A stretch of DNA of 64,000 nucleotides from Mrakia gelida (Eukaryota; Basidiomycota; Tremellomycetes; Cystofilobasidiales; Mrakiaceae). Under the pieces are notes generated by a model, which did not search any database, was not told the DNA's origin, and was given only the letters and a program-made list of their open reading frames with translations. Below, piece after piece: positions 43,768-55,049 of the stretch; position 1 is the first letter of the stretch; every line of letters starts with the position of its first letter. The stretch lies in assembly GCA_024345305.1 (NCBI GenBank), contig BRON01000017.1, positions 186,001 to 250,000 on the forward strand, in the 5' to 3' direction. Both the position numbers and the translations under genes were made by a program.

Positions 43768-46700
43768 ATGCCCCCTCCTCCCAACCCAACCCATCCTCAT
43801 CAGCAATACCCTCCTCCTTCCTCCTCTACGCACTACGATCACCCTCGACTATCCCCTTCCTACGATACCCCTTCGGAAGATGGATCCCCCAGCACCCGCG
43901 ACGACGATTCTCCTTACGGGGACGACGACGAAGAATGGCACGAAGGAGGAGCAGGAGGAGGAGGAGGACGAGCGATCAAGGTGTACGAGCCTGCTTCGAA
44001 CGAGGAAGGACTGTTCCTCGGGGGTCAGATGGCAGGAGCGACTAGCGGAGTAGAGCCCTTTGGCAAACCTGCTACTAGAACTGCTCAGTGAGTACTCGAC
44101 CTTCCTTCTCTCTCATCGGCTTTCTCGACGGCTCGCTGCCTTTCTTCGGTTCCTCGTTCTTCCTCCTCCCTCCTCCTCCTTCTTCTTTTCTATTTGGCCC
44201 TCCCTTCGTTCTCTCTTTACTAACACACACACCTTCCCTCTTTTCTCTTTCTTCCTCCTCCTCTTCTTTCAGAGCTTGCAACCCTTGCCGTAAATCGTAA
44301 GCCTTTCCTTGCCTTCCCCCATCTTTTCTACCATCTCCTGGGGTCTGGGGTTCTCGCGGCCGAGAATGTTTCAGGTCGAGCCCTCGTCCTGGGCGAGGGA
44401 GCCTTTGTTTGGTGGGCTTGCGAGCGACTCTTTCTCTCCCTCCCTTTGCTCCCTTGCCTTGCAACTCGCTGACCTCCTTCTCGTTTGGTGCTCTGTTTAC
44501 CCTCAGGAAAACGAAATGTCAAGGAAGTCTCGACGGAGGGTCGTGCCAGAACTGCATCACCAAGAAGAAACTCTGCCACTTCGACGCGAAGCCTTCTCAG
44601 GATCGAGCGGCGGAGAGCAGAAAGTGAGTTGAACGTCCCTCTCTCTCTCTTCCCCTTCCCTTTCCTGTTCGCGAGCTAGTAGAACACTCCGCTCCGACTC
44701 TCCCAGATAGAGTCCCTCTTTCACGCTCCCTCACGACACGGTACTTGTTGGAGACGAAAGAGAACGAAACGATGGCTGACACGCGCGTTTGATTTTGGGG
44801 TTGAACAGACGAGCTCAAGACAACGAAACCGTTCGAGGCATCCTCGGAGAAAACTCCTTCGCTAGGATTGGGAGAGGAGAAGACGTTGAGGTAGTTCTCT
44901 CAAGTGGGACTGGTCGACTTGCTGGTAGAGTGAGCGGAGGAGGAGTGCACTTCGTCGAGGACATGGATAGGATTTGGTGAGCTTCGATCTCATCTCCCTT
45001 CTCCGACTTCTCTCTCTCTCGTCTCCGCCTCGAGCTGACCCTCTTCTTCTCCTTCTTACCCTTCGTCCTCGTAGCCACGATACTCCCAAGGACTCAGGGT
45101 TAGTCTTCTCCTTCTCGCTTTGTTCCTTTCTTCCTTTCTTCCTCGAGCCGAGACGGGCGAGGGAAGGTTTCCCACGCCTTCACGTCGCTCGTCCCTTCTC
45201 CCTCAAACAAACACCCGACGAAGAACACTTCGACCCCTTCCCTTCTCAATCACCCTTCTTCACAATCACATCTCAACACAATCACGTTCATCTTTCCCCA
45301 ACGAGAAACGAAAAGACCCGAAGACTGACGCCCTTCTTCCCCATCATCTTTCGCTTTCGTTCTCCGCCTCGCCTCGCTTCGCAGATTCATCGCTCGAGAC
45401 CCTTTCAGCAGGATCCTCGTCGCTCACTCCCGAGCTGAAGACCTCAACGACTACGATCCCATCGAGGAGGAATCCGCGCCCTGGGACTGGAAGAAGGGGA
45501 CGTTGATGACGCCTGCTCCTGCGTTCTTGGAGGGAGAGAAGGGTCCGGCTTGGTTTCCCGAGAGGAAAGTTTGCGAGGAGCTCGTGAGTTCTACCACTCT
45601 ACTATTTTCTTTGACTTCTCGGTGCCGCGGTGGGGTAGGAAGATGGAGGCGAAACGGTGGGAGACGCGTCGAGCGAACGAGCAAGATGAGCTGACCCTCC
45701 TCCTTCGTCTTTCGTTTGGTTCGACTTCGAACGACAGATCAACGTCTTCTTCTCTCGACTTCACCCTCTCATGCCTCTCTTCAACCCTGATCAGTTCATG
45801 AACTGGTTCGAGGGCTTCTGGACGAAGGGTACCGACGTGCTCAACCCCAAGAGCGTCTACCCTTCTGGACCCGACACCGCGACTCCCTCTCCTCAAGCTT
45901 CTCCTGGCAAGAACATCCCCGGAAGGACTCCCGTGAGTATATACTCTGCTTCCCAACACCTCCGCGCTTCGCTTCCGACGCTCGTCCCCTCCTCGAAGCC
46001 GTCCGCTGACTCCCGTCCTCGTTTGGTTCGACGCGTCATGTCGCTCAGATGGAGAATCAGCGACTTCAGTTCCTCCCCGTCCTCTTCGCCGTTCTCGCCT
46101 GTGCAGAAGCCACTCTCTCGAGGGATCAGACTGCTTTGAGGGAGGGAGAGAAGTACTACAGACAGTGAGTCGCGTCGTTCATCTTCGATTTCTCGTCGCG
46201 TCGTCGAAACTAACTTTCGCCTCACCCTTCGTTCCTCATAGCGCCATGATCAACCTTCACTTCGTCGAGGCTAGACAACTCCGAACGGATGGGCTTCCTC
46301 AGCTCTGGAAGAGTACGTTGGATCTCTCCTCTCGTGCTCGTCTCGTCCTCGACGCGTCCTGACTTCGCTTTCGCCCTTCTCCAGTCCAAACCCTCACTCT
46401 CCTCGCAAGTCACCTCGCTGGACTCAACGCCCTCGGAGCTGCGTGGAACCTCACCTCCCTCGCCGCTGGCCTCGTCAAGGAGAGAGAGCTCAACAACCCC
46501 AGCAAGTGTGGTCAAGGTCCAGACGCTCAGATTCGAAGGAGGGTGTTCTGGTAAGTCGATCTCGAATTCGTTCTGGAGACGCGTCGAAGCGACTGCTGAC
46601 TCCCTTTCTCTTCGCTCTTCCCTCTTCGCTCTTCCCTCTCTCCAGGTGCGTCTTCAACCTCGACTCGATGCTCAGCCGAATGCTCTCCCTCAAGCCCAAC

Positions 46701-48979
46701 TTCGACCTCGATCCAACCCACACTGGACTCCCCGAACCTTTGGATCCCAACACGGAAGCCTGGGACTCCTTCTTCGTCCACCAAACCGAACCCAGCGTTG
46801 GATCTCCTCCCTCCCCTGCTCTCGCTGCTGGCTTCCGACTCATCTGCCAAGCCAACCTCCTCGCCACGGACGTCGTTCGAGATCTGTACCCCGAGACGAG
46901 GGACAGGTCGGAGGACTGGAAGACGCTCGAGTGGAGGAACGACTTGAACGGGAAGATCGAGAGCTTCGAGCTCAAGTTGGACGAGTTGAGGAGGCATGTG
47001 GACGGGTTCGAGGTCAGGGAGGAGTCGCAGCAGGACTCGGTGATGGTGTTGAGGTTGAGTTTGGGCGATTTGTTCGCGGAGGTTGGGCTGCTCATTCGTG
47101 AGTCTCGTTCGTTCTCTCTTCGACCTCTCTCCTTCGCTGACTCTTCGTTTCCTTCTTCTTTGCTTCATCCAGGTCGAGTCCAGCTCCCTCGACAAGGACC
47201 CAAGACGACTTGGGATCGAGCTCCCTCGCCTCTCGCTCCCTCTCTCGATATCGTCGTCGGAACCCTCACCAGCACTCCCTCTCGAGCTCTCGTTCCGACC
47301 TCGATCTTCCTCGCTCTCTCGGTCTACACCATCTTCTCGACCTCCCTCCCTCTCATCCACGCTCGAATCCGAGCCAACTCTCCTGGAGGTCCTCAAGTCG
47401 AGCTTCCCGCGGAGAGGATCGGTAAGTCGCGTCTCCCTCTTTTTTCGTCTTCGTTCGATCGCGACGCGAAGGCTGCTGACTCGTTCTAACGCTCTCTTCT
47501 CTGCCTCCAGATCAACTCATCGTTGAAGCCAAGATGCTCCTCCACAAGCTCAACTCAGTCTTCGTCGGAGCCGACGTCTACGCCGAAGGAATCAAGGAGC
47601 TCGAAGAACTCTCGATCTCCTGGAGCGAGAAGAAGAACAGCGCCAACCTCAAGGTCAAGATCAACGCGAAGGCATCGATTCCAGGAGGGAAGAAGTCAGC
47701 GTCCAAGAAGGCCAAGGCGGAACCTCACTCTCCTGGAGATCCGATGTCGGTCGAGTCTACCAGCAGCAACTCGAACGGAGGAGGAGGAAACGCGTCTCTC
47801 CCTCCCACTCCCGGAATCCCTCTCCACAGCCCAACTCGAACTCGAACTCCCTACGACCGACCCAAGCACAAAGGGAGACCCTCTTCGTACGGAAACCCTC
47901 CTCCCTCGTCGTTCAACGGTGCCGGAGCGATGCCGATGCAGCGAATGGGATCCTACTCGGGAGCGTCGGGATCGTCGAGACCTTCGAACGGTCAGCAGCA
48001 GATCCAAGGGATGCGACCTCGCTCGAGGACGATGAGCTCGACGAACGTCAACGGGAACGGAGGATCGACGATCAACCCTCAGCAGCTTGGGAACGAGCAG
48101 AGCTACTTCAGGTCATCTCCTGGTCACCAACAGTTCGCCGTCGACGGAGGACAGTCGTACATGGGAGGAGGAGGAGAGTCGCCCAACCACTCTCCCTACT
48201 CGAACGGCGCGTTCTCTCCCACCACTCCTGCTTCCCTCCTCCCTTCGGATCTTGGAGTCGGGGTTCCCGACTGGGATGGTCGACGATACTCGCACGACGC
48301 CGAATCACCCTACGGTCCTCCTCACTCGTACCCGTCGTCGTCGAGGCAGCTCTACGTCGGAGATGGAATCAACGGAAATGGATCCTCGAGGTACAACGGT
48401 CAACCGCAACACGCGCTCTCCTACTCCCCTCCTCCTCCTCCCGCTCCCGCTCCCTACTTCGACAACTACTCGTTCCCCTCGAACGGTGCGATCGGATCTC
48501 TCAGTCGACCAGACGACCATCTCCTCCCTTCCATCGCTCCCTCCGAGGCCAAGTTCGGCTACGGCAAGAAGTCCTACCTCCCCGGCGGTCAACCTTCCTA
48601 CTCCGCTCCCTCCAACTCGCTCATGCCCTCCTACGATGGCTACCTTCAGCCCTACGACGCCAGAAACTCCTCCGCCTCGCTCGCTCCGTACAGCTACAGC
48701 AGCTCGGGAGTCGCTTCGGGATCAGGCCTGCCTTCGTCGTCGACCTTGTTCGGATTCCCTCTCGGACAGGATCAGCAGCAGCAGAGCGATCCCATGTCGA
48801 GGTCGAGGTCGTCGAGCGGAGGTGCCTCGAGGGGAGGGGGAGGATACTCTACCTCGAGGGAGAGGAGCTACTACGCCGGAGGAGGAGGAGGAGGAGGAGG
48901 AGGATCCACCGGAGGGATGCAGGACGTCTCGATGGGAGAGGCTGGAGGATCGGAGTGGGAGAGAGATCCGTCGCGATGA
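43768..48979 (+). CDS. Zn(II)2Cys6 fungal transcription factor (2)
   Basis: Start ATG at 43768 in a Pro/His/Ser-rich lead (MPPPPNPTHPHQQYPPPSSS). The zinc cluster is split by an intron (GTAAGC..CAG): ACNPCRKS joins KTKC, then QGSLDGGSCQNCITKKKLCH, giving C-x2-C-x6-C and a second CxxC half. Regulatory-domain blocks: FIARDPFSRILVAHSRAEDL, VFFSRLHPLMPLFNPDQFMN, RLQFLPVLFAVLACAEATLS, LTLLASHLAGLNALGAAW, AQIRRRVFWCVFNLDSMLSR. The last exon (from about 47512) is LIVEAKMLLHKLNSVFVGAD followed by about 400 low-complexity Ser/Tyr/Gly/Pro residues with a Gly run (GGA repeat near 48880-48905), ending EWERDPSR at TGA 48979. More than ten exons. Targets unknown. Confidence 0.85.
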
Positions 48980-49560
48980 AGCGACGCGACGCGGCGTCTC
49001 TCTCCTTTCTTCTCTCTTGCACGTTGGGGTGGTTTAGACGATGGTCGGGGTGGTTTGTTGGGTTCTCGGTAGATTTTCGAAGAAGGTTCCCGGTTTTTCT
49101 CTTCCTTTGGTTTAGATTTCCCTCTCTCTCTCGCGCGTCGGTGGTCGCTTTCACTTCTCTCTCTCGCTCTCCCTCTCTTTGCTTCTGCGTCTCCCTCTCC
49201 TTCTCGTCCCCTGTCCCTTACTTGCTTCTACCTCACGATTCTCTAGTCCTCCCCTGCCGTTCCTTTGTTCTTGCTCTCCCTCTCCCTCGTTCTCGTTCAT
49301 GCCCCTTCTCCGTCGTCTCGTGTTTTCCGTTCGTTCGTTCTTGCTACTTGCTACCACCACCCCCCCGCTCTGCTTGCCCACCCCCATCTCCATCTCCGCT
49401 CCACTTTTTCTTTTTAACGGTTTGCTATGATCCCTAACATACTACGATGATGCGCTCGCCTTTTTCTTGGAACTTGGAGGTGTGGTTGTTTCGCGAGAGA
49501 ACGAAAAGGAGAGATCGATCGTTGTCGTCGCGAACGCGTCGCGGACGTTCCCCCCTCCCT
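48980..49560. other. Convergent intergenic region
   Basis: 581 bp between two converging genes. Pyrimidine-rich (TCTCTC and CTCCC runs, 49120-49400). Nothing resembling a gene. Confidence 0.4.
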
Positions 49561-51677
49561 TCAACGCTCGTCCTTTCCTCCAGCGTTCTTTTTTCTCCAT
49601 TCGCCTTCCCAGTCACGCTCCTTCAGCCCCCTCAACCTCTCCCTCATTCCATCCTCACTAACCTCCCTAAATACAGCTCTCCCGTCCGTTCTTCCATTCA
49701 CGAACCCCTTCAGCTCCGTGCTCGACGCTTCCCTCACAGCCTTCAAAAGCGCGTTGTAGTTTAGCCGAGGAATGTTGTAGACTGCCGGTGGGGAGGAGAG
49801 GGATAAAGCAGCGTGTTGCGTTGCTAGGCCGTCGGTTGAGGAGCCGTTGAAGGGCGAGGGGAGGTGCGAGGGCGAGAATGGGTTGATGAAGGGGATGTTG
49901 AGGCAGAGGGCCTTGCGAAGAGAGGGTAAGGCGAATCAGACAAAGTGTAGGGGGGGCCTCGAGATGGAGGATAGGACTCACTTCGTAAGGAGTTGGCGAG
50001 TGAAGGGGGAAGCCGATCCCCAAGAGGACGCGTGAGTTGGAAAGTTCTCGTCGAAACTCGGACGGTTCGAGAGGACCGAGGGCTTGGATTCCTGTGAGGA
50101 GAATGGAGATGGGAAAAGGGCGATTGCTTTGATCGGTTGCTGAGATGAGGAAGAAAGGGTGCGAAGAGAGAGCAACCCACCTCGAGGCAAAACCCTCTTC
50201 CCATTCGTATCGTCCCTCGCGACCGAAACGATCTCCATCCCCGTATCCTGAGCGAGACGGTCGTACCATTCTGGTTCGATGGAGCGCATGCCGAAGTAGA
50301 AGTTGGAGTAGAGTTTGGAGAGGATGAAGATCCTGGTGCGGGGATTGCGAAAGGGATCAGCCGAACGCGTCGAGCGAGTGAAGTCGAAACGATGAACGAG
50401 ACGAGACTCACCTGTTCTTCCGTTGATTCCAAGGATGACCGGAGTACGAGTGCAGGATGATTCGAGGTTGAGTCCTAGGTGGTAGCTCTGAGGGTTGGAA
50501 GAGACGAGGAAAAGGGAACGAGGACGCGTCAGACCGAGCGAGGGAGAAATAGATGAACGAGCGGAAAAGAACGAACCTCGTCAGGTCGAGGGAGAGCTGT
50601 GAGCACTGAATGAGACCAGGATCGATGATGAGATGTTCGTCAGCTTGTGAAAAAGAGGAAGAAGGGCGACGACCGCGCGAACGTCGACGAGTCGAACTCA
50701 CTCCATTTCGATCCCAGCGGGAGTTCCTCCTTCCCGAAGTAGGAGAATCCGAAGATCTTCCAAGGAGGTATCCCATCTCGGTTCTGGTCTGATTGGACAC
50801 AGTTTTGCCTGTCGGCGTGACACTTCTGGACCTCGTTGTTCAAGTTCGACTGTTGAAGAACGAGATGGACGCGACGAGTGAAGTCAGCTTCGATCTTCGG
50901 TCGCTTACCTTTGGATTCGTTCCCTTCGAGGCCAAACGTACAGATCGTAGAATGACAGCTTTGATGATGTTCGGAAAAGCTCGATACATCTTCGAAAGGC
51001 AAAAGATACGGGAGTCAGCCTTGGAAAGCCTCGAGGACAAGGGAGGACGGAAAAGACGAACCCGAACGACTTCCTCCGTCATTGAGACCTGGATGAGAGA
51101 GTATCCGGCGTCGCAGAGTCCCCGTTTCTACGTTGGGGAAGAAGTAGAAGACGCCGACACTCAGCTCGAGGTCGGAGGGAGGAACGAGCGACTTGTAGGG
51201 GGACGACGCAAACTCACAACACCTGAAGCGAAGATGATCTCTCCTGGGTAGACCTTCTCAGGGCTCACCGTCACCTTGAAATCGGAGCTGAAAGATAAAT
51301 CGGGAAGGACGAGGTCAGCCCTGAGTCGAGAAACTCAGTGAGAGAAGCTGGAGGAAAGGTCGAACGCACTGACTCGTGATGACGACCTTCGTCTCTTCCT
51401 CGCTGCACTCGCTCTCCCCTCCCACTCCCTCAGCAAGACACCTCAACAATCTCCGTACCGTATCCCTAGACTGGGCGATCCATTCGTGACCCTCGGCTGG
51501 CTTGAGAGGGGGGAGGAAGCCGTCCAAAGCGAGGTTGAGCTCAGCGAGACAAGGTGAAGGCCGGCGAGAGGAGGAGGAGGAGAAAGACGAAGCTGGGAAG
51601 GGTGATGTGAAGACGAAGAGCTCGAGGAGCAGAATGAAGGCCAAGAGGACGAAGAACTTCGCTCTTGTGCTAGACAT
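49561..51677 (-). CDS. GT18-like glycosyltransferase, type II membrane protein (2)
   Basis: Paralogue of the gene at 39753-42279. Start MSSTRAKFFVLLAFILLLEL, a signal anchor. Conserved pieces in order: RDTVRRLLRCLAEGVGGE, GVFYFFPNVETGT, RDAGYSLIQVSMTEEVV, DGIPPWKIFGFSYFGKEELP, SYHLGLNLESSCTRTPVILG, SKLYSNFYFGMRSIEPEWYD, then the nucleotide-sugar block SRVLLGIGFPLHSPTPYEAL with CLNIPFINP. TGA ends at 49561. About ten exons. The shared SRVLVGIGFP / SRVLLGIGFP block and membrane anchor support common descent with the first copy, but overall similarity is moderate, so the duplication is old. Acceptor unknown. Confidence 0.6.
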
Positions 51678-51967
51678 GGAGGAGGTGGGGTGTGAGCGTT
51701 GGGGGGAAAAGGAAGGCAAAGGAGGAGGCGATGAACAAGCTCAGCCTCGAAGAGCGATGAGCTCGGCTGAAGCGTCAGCCTTCACGACCACCTCGAAGGC
51801 TTCTGCTGTCCTATCCTCTAGGAAAACGAGGAGACTGAGAGTGATATATCACCGATGAGTCATCTGTCAGCTCTTCGAAGCTCGCGCTCTCGCACCGTAC
51901 GCCGAGACGCGTCGAAACAATCCTCATCTGTTCTTGAAACAGCCACGGCTAACAAGAAGAGGGATAT

Positions 51968-53077
51968 CTACCTACTCTGCTCGACCAACCTCCTCTCGTT
52001 ACCGTCCTCTCCGACGAAAACAATCCTCGAGAAGAACCTCCTCTCCTCCTCCGTTGGCGACCTCCCTCGTCCTCCGGCAGCCTGCAACGCGTCTCGCAGC
52101 TTGTAGTTCTCTCGAACGTAAGATTCGATCACCTCCCCAACTCTCAGTTCAACCCTCTTCCAACCATCGAACGCTCCGTCTCCAGGCCATGCTCCACGAC
52201 CGCCGAGGAAGTCCCAAAGATCGCGACCTCCGTTCTGTTGCGACGTGCCCACGAGCTCGTCCTCGTCCTGAGCCCTCGATGAGAAGACGACGGTCGGGAT
52301 CTCCCAAGTCGAAAGAGCGGGGGCTTTGGCGTGATGGTGGTTGCTGGTGGTTTCGCAGTGAGGGCTGCATGCTCGAAGAAGGACTCCGTCGAAGTGGAGG
52401 ACGCGAAGGGAGGGCCAGGCTCGGTAGGGGAGGCCGATTTGGTTTGGAAGGGTGGAAGAGATGGTAGGAGGGACGAGGAAAGGATCGGAGGTGAAGGAGA
52501 GGTACCCGGAGGAGGGGAAGGCGAGCGTGGTGGGCTGGAGTTGGGCGAAAAGAGGTCGGAAGAGAGCGGGACGAAGAACATCGATGAGGGAGTGTTCGAT
52601 GAGGACCGTTGAGCAGTTGGGGAGGGAGAGGGTTCCGATTTCGAAGGGAGTGTCTGAAGGCGTAGGAGGAAGATGATAGTATGGTGTCAAAGAGCGGTCT
52701 TGTATTAACAAGAGGAGGAGAAGCAGAAGGGAAGAAAGAAGGGAAGCGAGGAGCTCACATCGTCTCTCGTCGAAGTCTGCGATCCTCGCTCCCAACCTCA
52801 GCTCCCTCACATACTTTCCAAGGTCCCTCCCACCTTCCTCCGTAAGTAAGCCCGTCCCCTCTCTCCCGAAGAGAAGTTTCCAGCTTGTGAGAGATTTGGC
52901 GTAGACCGAGCGATAGAGATGAACGCCCGCTGCTTGATGGAGAGCTCGACAGGCTCGAAGGATGGAGACTCGTCGACGGTCGGTCGTATCCGAGAGAACC
53001 AGAGCGAGGATCTCGTACAGGACGTCCGGAGGAAGGGACGAGAGGGTTCGAGGAGAAGGAGATGAAGAGGGAGCCAT
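51968..53077 (-). CDS. F-box protein (C), head-to-head pair
   Basis: N-terminal F-box: TLSSLPPDVLYEILALVLSD followed by ILRACRALHQAAGVHLYRSV, expected to bind Skp1 in an SCF ubiquitin ligase. One intron (about 52660-52757). The second exon has FEIGTLSLPNCSTVLIEHSL, IPTVVFSSRAQDEDELVGTS and the C-terminal RIVFVGEDGNERRLVEQSR. ATG in GCCATC context at 53077, stop at 51968. The C-terminal pieces GTLSLPNCST and ERRLVE recur in the divergent neighbour at 53383, so the two are paralogues. Substrate unknown. Confidence 0.7.
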   Translation of the reverse strand: MAPSSSPSPRTLSSLPPDVLYEILALVLSDTTDRRRVSILRACRALHQAAGVHLYRSVYAKSLTSWKLLFGREGTGLLTEEGGRDLGKYVRELRLGARIADFDERRCELLASLLSSLLLLLLLLIQDRSLTPYYHLPPTPSDTPFEIGTLSLPNCSTVLIEHSLIDVLRPALFRPLFAQLQPTTLAFPSSGYLSFTSDPFLVPPTISSTLPNQIGLPYRAWPSLRVLHFDGVLLRACSPHCETTSNHHHAKAPALSTWEIPTVVFSSRAQDEDELVGTSQQNGGRDLWDFLGGRGAWPGDGAFDGWKRVELRVGEVIESYVRENYKLRDALQAAGGRGRSPTEEERRFFSRIVFVGEDGNERRLVEQSR

Positions 53078-53382
53078 CGTGAAGGAGGGGGGAGGTCGAG
53101 AAGGTTGGGAGGGAAGGAAGGAAACTGAAGAAGGTCGAGCTCAACTTTCGTTCGTCCCTCCTGGCCGAGGCCGCTGCAGGTTTCCCCGCCCCCCAAAAAA
53201 AGGGTCAGGGTTGCAGAGAAGGATGAAAGGTCGACGAATGAATACCTCAGCTGTCAGAATTAATGTTTCTGCATCTTCTCCCGCTCTCCAGCTCCGAAAG
53301 CACTGGGGTCGCTCTTCTCCTTCCCACCTTCTTTCTTCTCCCAACCGCCATCATCGCCTTTACCCAGATCCCTCATTTAACC
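53078..53382. promoter_or_regulatory. Shared promoter of F-box pair with CCCCGCCCCCC box
   Basis: 305 bp between divergent starts. CCCCGCCCCCC at 53184-53194 followed by a run of A resembles binding sites of C2H2 regulators of the Mig1/Msn type. That link is inference from motif shape only. Confidence 0.35.
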
Positions 53383-54437
53383 ATGTCTCCGCCTCTTACT
53401 CTCCTGTCCCTTCCCGTCGACGTCCTCCAACAGATCCTCTCGCACCTCCTCCTCTCCCCCGTCTTTCCTGGACGAGCTTCCATCCTCCGAACCTGCTCGA
53501 CGCTCAACTTCATCGGCCTCCCCCTCCTCTACCGCGTCGTCGATCTCACAGGATTCTACACCGTCGAGCTGGGAAGAGTGTGGGAGATCTACTTTGGAGA
53601 CGATGGGCTGTTTGCGGAACGATCCCGGGGGGGAGAGGAAGAGGAGGAGGGAAGGGAGCGAGAGGATGGGTTCGTGACTCGCAGGAAGGTCGAGGGAGCT
53701 TGGGTTCGACACCTTCTTCTCGGATCGGTCAGGTCAGGGAATTTTCGAGTCAAGTGTGAGTGACTCTACTCCTCTGCCTACTCGTTCTGATTCGGTGGCT
53801 AACCCTAAACCTTTCCTTCCTTGGGGAAACAGACTCGCCCTCGTTCGTCGTCGGAACCCTCTGCCTCCCCAACTGCTCTACCCTCTCGCTCCAGAGCAGC
53901 TCTCCCTATGTCGACTTCGAGCCCGCACTCACCCCTATCATCAGCCAACTGCCTATCCGTCACGTTCTCCTCGTCCGACGGCCTGACGACGACCGGTGGG
54001 GAGGTTGCGAGCTTCACCATCCAGATCCTTACCAATGGCGGCTTGGACTCGACTCCCCTCCTTGGCCAGACCTTCGCTCTATCGAGTACGTCGAGATCCT
54101 CCTGTACGAAGGTACAGCTTCTCCTGGAGGCACTGCCATGACTCACGAAGGTCTCGCTCTTCGTACCTATCCCTTCCGCAAGCTCGTCGTTCGTTTGGAT
54201 CCCCTCCGCTTCAAGTCCGCGCCGCGTCTCTACCGCAACCTCTTCGGAATGCCCGATGACTCCTACCCTCGCGTCGAAAGGATCGAGATGCGAGTGGCGA
54301 TGGAGATCGAGACGATGATCAGGAGGAAGAGGGAGGAGAGCTCGCGAACGGGGTTGAACGCGTTGGAGTTGAGGTTGGGACCTCTCGTGGTGTTTGTCGA
54401 TGAGGATGGGACGGAGAGGAGATTGGTGGAGGCTTAG
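53383..54437 (+). CDS. F-box protein (D), head-to-head pair
   Basis: MSPPLTLLSLPVDVLQQILS then FPGRASILRTCSTLNFIGLP and LLYRVVDL form the F-box. One intron: donor GTGAGT after FRVK (about 53757), acceptor AAACAG (about 53832), joining in phase as RVKYSPSFVVGTLCLPNC. The second exon continues TLSLQSSSPYVDFEPALTPI, TYPFRKLVVRLDPLRF and ends VVFVDEDGTERRLVEA at TAG 54437. Shares GTL.LPNCST and F/VDEDG.ERRLVE with F-box C. The likely role is substrate recruitment to an SCF ligase. Confidence 0.7.
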
Positions 54438-55049
54438 CTTGTTTCTCTAGTCTGTCAGTATGACTCTTCGCTTTCGCTGGTCCGGTTTTGGGTGTTTCGC
54501 GAGGAAAAACAAGATCGCAACGCGTCTCGCTCACCTCCGACTCGATTATTTCTCTCGCCACCTTCCTCCTCATCTTCGTATACCTGACTGTCCTCTCCCA
54601 AGTTCTTCCTTTTTTTTCCTCCTTCTTTCTTACATCTTTCTGCTTCCTCGAGAAGGGACGGAACCGGCAAAGACGTCTCGGCGTCGTCGCGCTTGCCCCT
54701 GCTTTTTATTTCGCACGCGTCGACGGACTTCCGTTCTCGCTCTCTTCGGATCTTTTTTCTAAGACGGAAGGAATATTTCGATTGCTTTACGATGTGAAGT
54801 TGAGAACTGAGCGCAGTGCCTCCCTGCCGTGGTTCCGTCCACCCTGCATCTCTTTTTCGAAACGAAACCGACGTGCCAACTCGAACTCCCAGCCCTTCGT
54901 CCCGTTTCCCATCAACCACCACCATCTCCTTCTCTATCTCCCCCTCTTTTCCTCGGTAGGTACCTCCGAAATCCTTCTCCTCGGTTCAACTCCTCCCCTC
55001 CCTCTTCCTGTCAAAGCTAGCTCGACCTCTTGCTTTCCCTCGGTCGACG
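54438..55049. promoter_or_regulatory. Intergenic, promoter of membrane-anchored protein gene
   Basis: 612 bp. T-rich and pyrimidine-rich stretches (54605-54650). No gene supported. Confidence 0.35.

Noticed and set aside
46443..47489. 348-codon plus-strand ORF within the second Zn2Cys6 gene
   Set aside because: Only its middle part (CVFNLDSMLSR onward) is the true frame; the beginning and end run through introns.
53795..53810. Telomere-like CTAACCCTAAACC
   Set aside because: A single short occurrence inside an intron of the F-box D gene; no tandem array.
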